Positions 5,252-6,263 of a stretch of 6,263 nt of DNA are shown here, in pieces. The notes below the pieces were generated by a model. It worked only from the letters and a program-made list of their open reading frames with translations, did no database searches and was not told where the DNA came from. Made by a program: the position numbers and the translations under genes. Each line of letters begins with the position of its first letter. Position 1 is the stretch's first letter. The stretch comes from Flavobacteriaceae bacterium (lineage in GTDB: Bacteria; Bacteroidota; Bacteroidia; Flavobacteriales; Flavobacteriaceae): NCBI GenBank assembly GCA_015489265.1, contig WFZY01000061.1, positions 1-6,263 on the forward strand. Reading direction: 5' to 3'.

Positions 5252-6263
5252 GTCCGACTTTGATATAATTGCCTTTCAAGTGGTTGAGTTTTCGCAACTT
5301 ACTGATAGGTACTTTATAGTTCACATGAATACGATATAAAGTTTCACCCGGTTTAACGATATGATACACGGCATTGTCGGAACCGGTATCCGGTGCTTTT
5401 TCGTCTTGTTGAACCTTTCTATAGGTTTTCCCTTTAGCCGGTTTTTCGATGGTTTCTTTTGTTTGAACCACCGGATTTTTCGGAATTTTAATAACTTTTC
5501 CTACGACAATACTATTGTCTGGTAATTGATTAATCCGTTTTAAATCTTCTAGTTTAACTTTATACATTTTACTGATTGAGAACAACGTTTCCCCTTGTTT
5601 GACGACATGCAACATTAAGTCTTTATCACTATTATTACCTGCACTTTGAGAGTTTTCAGTTTTGTCTACTACCGGTTTTTCCGGCGGTGTTTCAGGTTCT
5701 GTTATTGAAGTATTATTATTTTCAGCAGCAACATTAGACGACGATGTTGTTTCCGGTTGGTTGGTATTTTGTTCAGCATTATTATTTTCTGTTAATACCA
5801 AAATTTGTCCTTTGTAAATGTCAAAATCGTTCAAGTTGTTGATGCGTTGGATATCTTTAACCGGCACATTAAATTTTCTGGAGATAGTAAACAAGGTTTC
5901 TCCTTCTTGCACTTCATAGATAAATTTTTTCTTTTTGTCTTGATGATTTTCAGCTGTTTCATCTACTTTAACACTCATTTGTGCAAGTACATCTTTATCC
6001 AGTTTATCCAAATGATATTTTTCAATAAGATAAATTAATTTGTCCGGATAACTCGGGTCTGTTGCATACCCGGCTTTTTTCAACCCCCTTGCCCAAGCTT
6101 CGTAATCAGTAATAGGTAAACGAAACAAAAAGGCATAACGCTTACGTCCGGCTAAAAATTGAGAATGGTCTTTAAAAGATTCCGCCGGATTATTATATTT
6201 TCTAAAACATTCTTGCGCTTCATTATCATCATGTAATATTTTTTCACCATGCCAATTATCATG
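5232..6263 (-). CDS. Peptidoglycan glucosaminidase (GH73-type) with three LysM domains, 5' end missing
   Basis: This is an exported or envelope cell-wall hydrolase that would cleave the glycan strand next to N-acetylglucosamine. The frame is open through the right edge, so 343 C-terminal residues are visible and the true start lies outside. Visible residues 1-86 are the second half of a glucosaminidase domain: NWHGEKI (3-9), ECFRKY (18-23), HSQFL (33-37), RYAFLFRL (42-49), YEAWARGLKKAGYATDP (54-70) and LIYLIEKY (76-83). The catalytic glutamate and any signal peptide would be upstream. Three LysM peptidoglycan-binding domains follow at about 114-157, 217-261 and 299-343, each starting with a V-x-x-GETL-type core and ending in K/Y-x-GQ or VGK. 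They are separated by N/T/E/P-rich linkers (about 158-214 and 263-297). A TTG at 6128-6126 could be mistaken for the start, but it falls inside the conserved domain. Stop is TAG; the gene is convergent with yebC. Confidence 0.9.
   Translation of the reverse strand, partial: HDNWHGEKILHDDNEAQECFRKYNNPAESFKDHSQFLAGRKRYAFLFRLPITDYEAWARGLKKAGYATDPSYPDKLIYLIEKYHLDKLDKDVLAQMSVKVDETAENHQDKKKKFIYEVQEGETLFTISRKFNVPVKDIQRINNLNDFDIYKGQILVLTENNNAEQNTNQPETTSSSNVAAENNNTSITEPETPPEKPVVDKTENSQSAGNNSDKDLMLHVVKQGETLFSISKMYKVKLEDLKRINQLPDNSIVVGKVIKIPKNPVVQTKETIEKPAKGKTYRKVQQDEKAPDTGSDNAVYHIVKPGETLYRIHVNYKVPISKLRKLNHLKGNYIKVGQKIRVK

Noticed and set aside
1..6263. Defence system, toxin-antitoxin, prophage or transposon cargo
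   Set aside because: All confident genes are standard chromosomal ones. No transposase, integrase, nuclease, or short antitoxin-toxin pair is visible on either strand.

Overview
The window is a stretch of ordinary chromosomal housekeeping genes from an AT-rich member of the Bacteroidota, most probably a flavobacterium-like lineage. Three things point there: gene starts lack obvious Shine-Dalgarno sequences and sit behind A-rich leaders; three intergenic sites match the Bacteroidota promoter pattern (TTTG, a 19-23 base spacer, then TAnnTTTG); and the proteins have Bacteroidota-style sequences, notably the YebC N-terminus and the glucosaminidase-LysM enzyme. The gaps between genes are rich in short palindromic repeats of a kind I recall as common in this phylum.

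Layout. Bases 1-89 may hold the last codons of a plus-strand gene (weak). Bases 90-376 contain no convincing gene but a run of small perfect hairpins. A minus-strand operon follows: gpsA (glycerol-3-phosphate dehydrogenase) and then tadA (tRNA adenosine deaminase), joined by a TGATG stop/start overlap. Divergent from gpsA is pyrH (UMP kinase). The shared 159-base gap holds two outward-facing promoters whose upstream boxes lie in the two arms of one 8-bp inverted repeat. pyrH also has a hairpin in its predicted leader. Downstream, a 197-base gap with two palindromic repeat elements and a promoter leads into a NupG-type nucleoside/proton symporter. Another repeat-rich gap of 328 bases precedes yebC. 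The last gene, convergent with yebC and separated from it by a 32-base AT-rich gap, is the 3' part of a peptidoglycan glucosaminidase carrying three LysM domains; its start lies beyond the right edge.

How the genes relate. GpsA supplies glycerol-3-phosphate for phospholipid synthesis. TadA makes the wobble inosine of tRNA-Arg. PyrH makes UDP for RNA, DNA and envelope sugars. NupG would import nucleosides, which can feed the nucleotide pool that PyrH serves. YebC is a translation-associated factor or regulator. The glucosaminidase remodels the wall. Apart from the gpsA-tadA operon and the loose pyrimidine theme of pyrH-nupG, I see no dedicated pathway. I found no defence system, CRISPR array, transposase, tRNA, rRNA or other clearly novel system. 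The points worth a second look are regulatory and repeat structures rather than genes.
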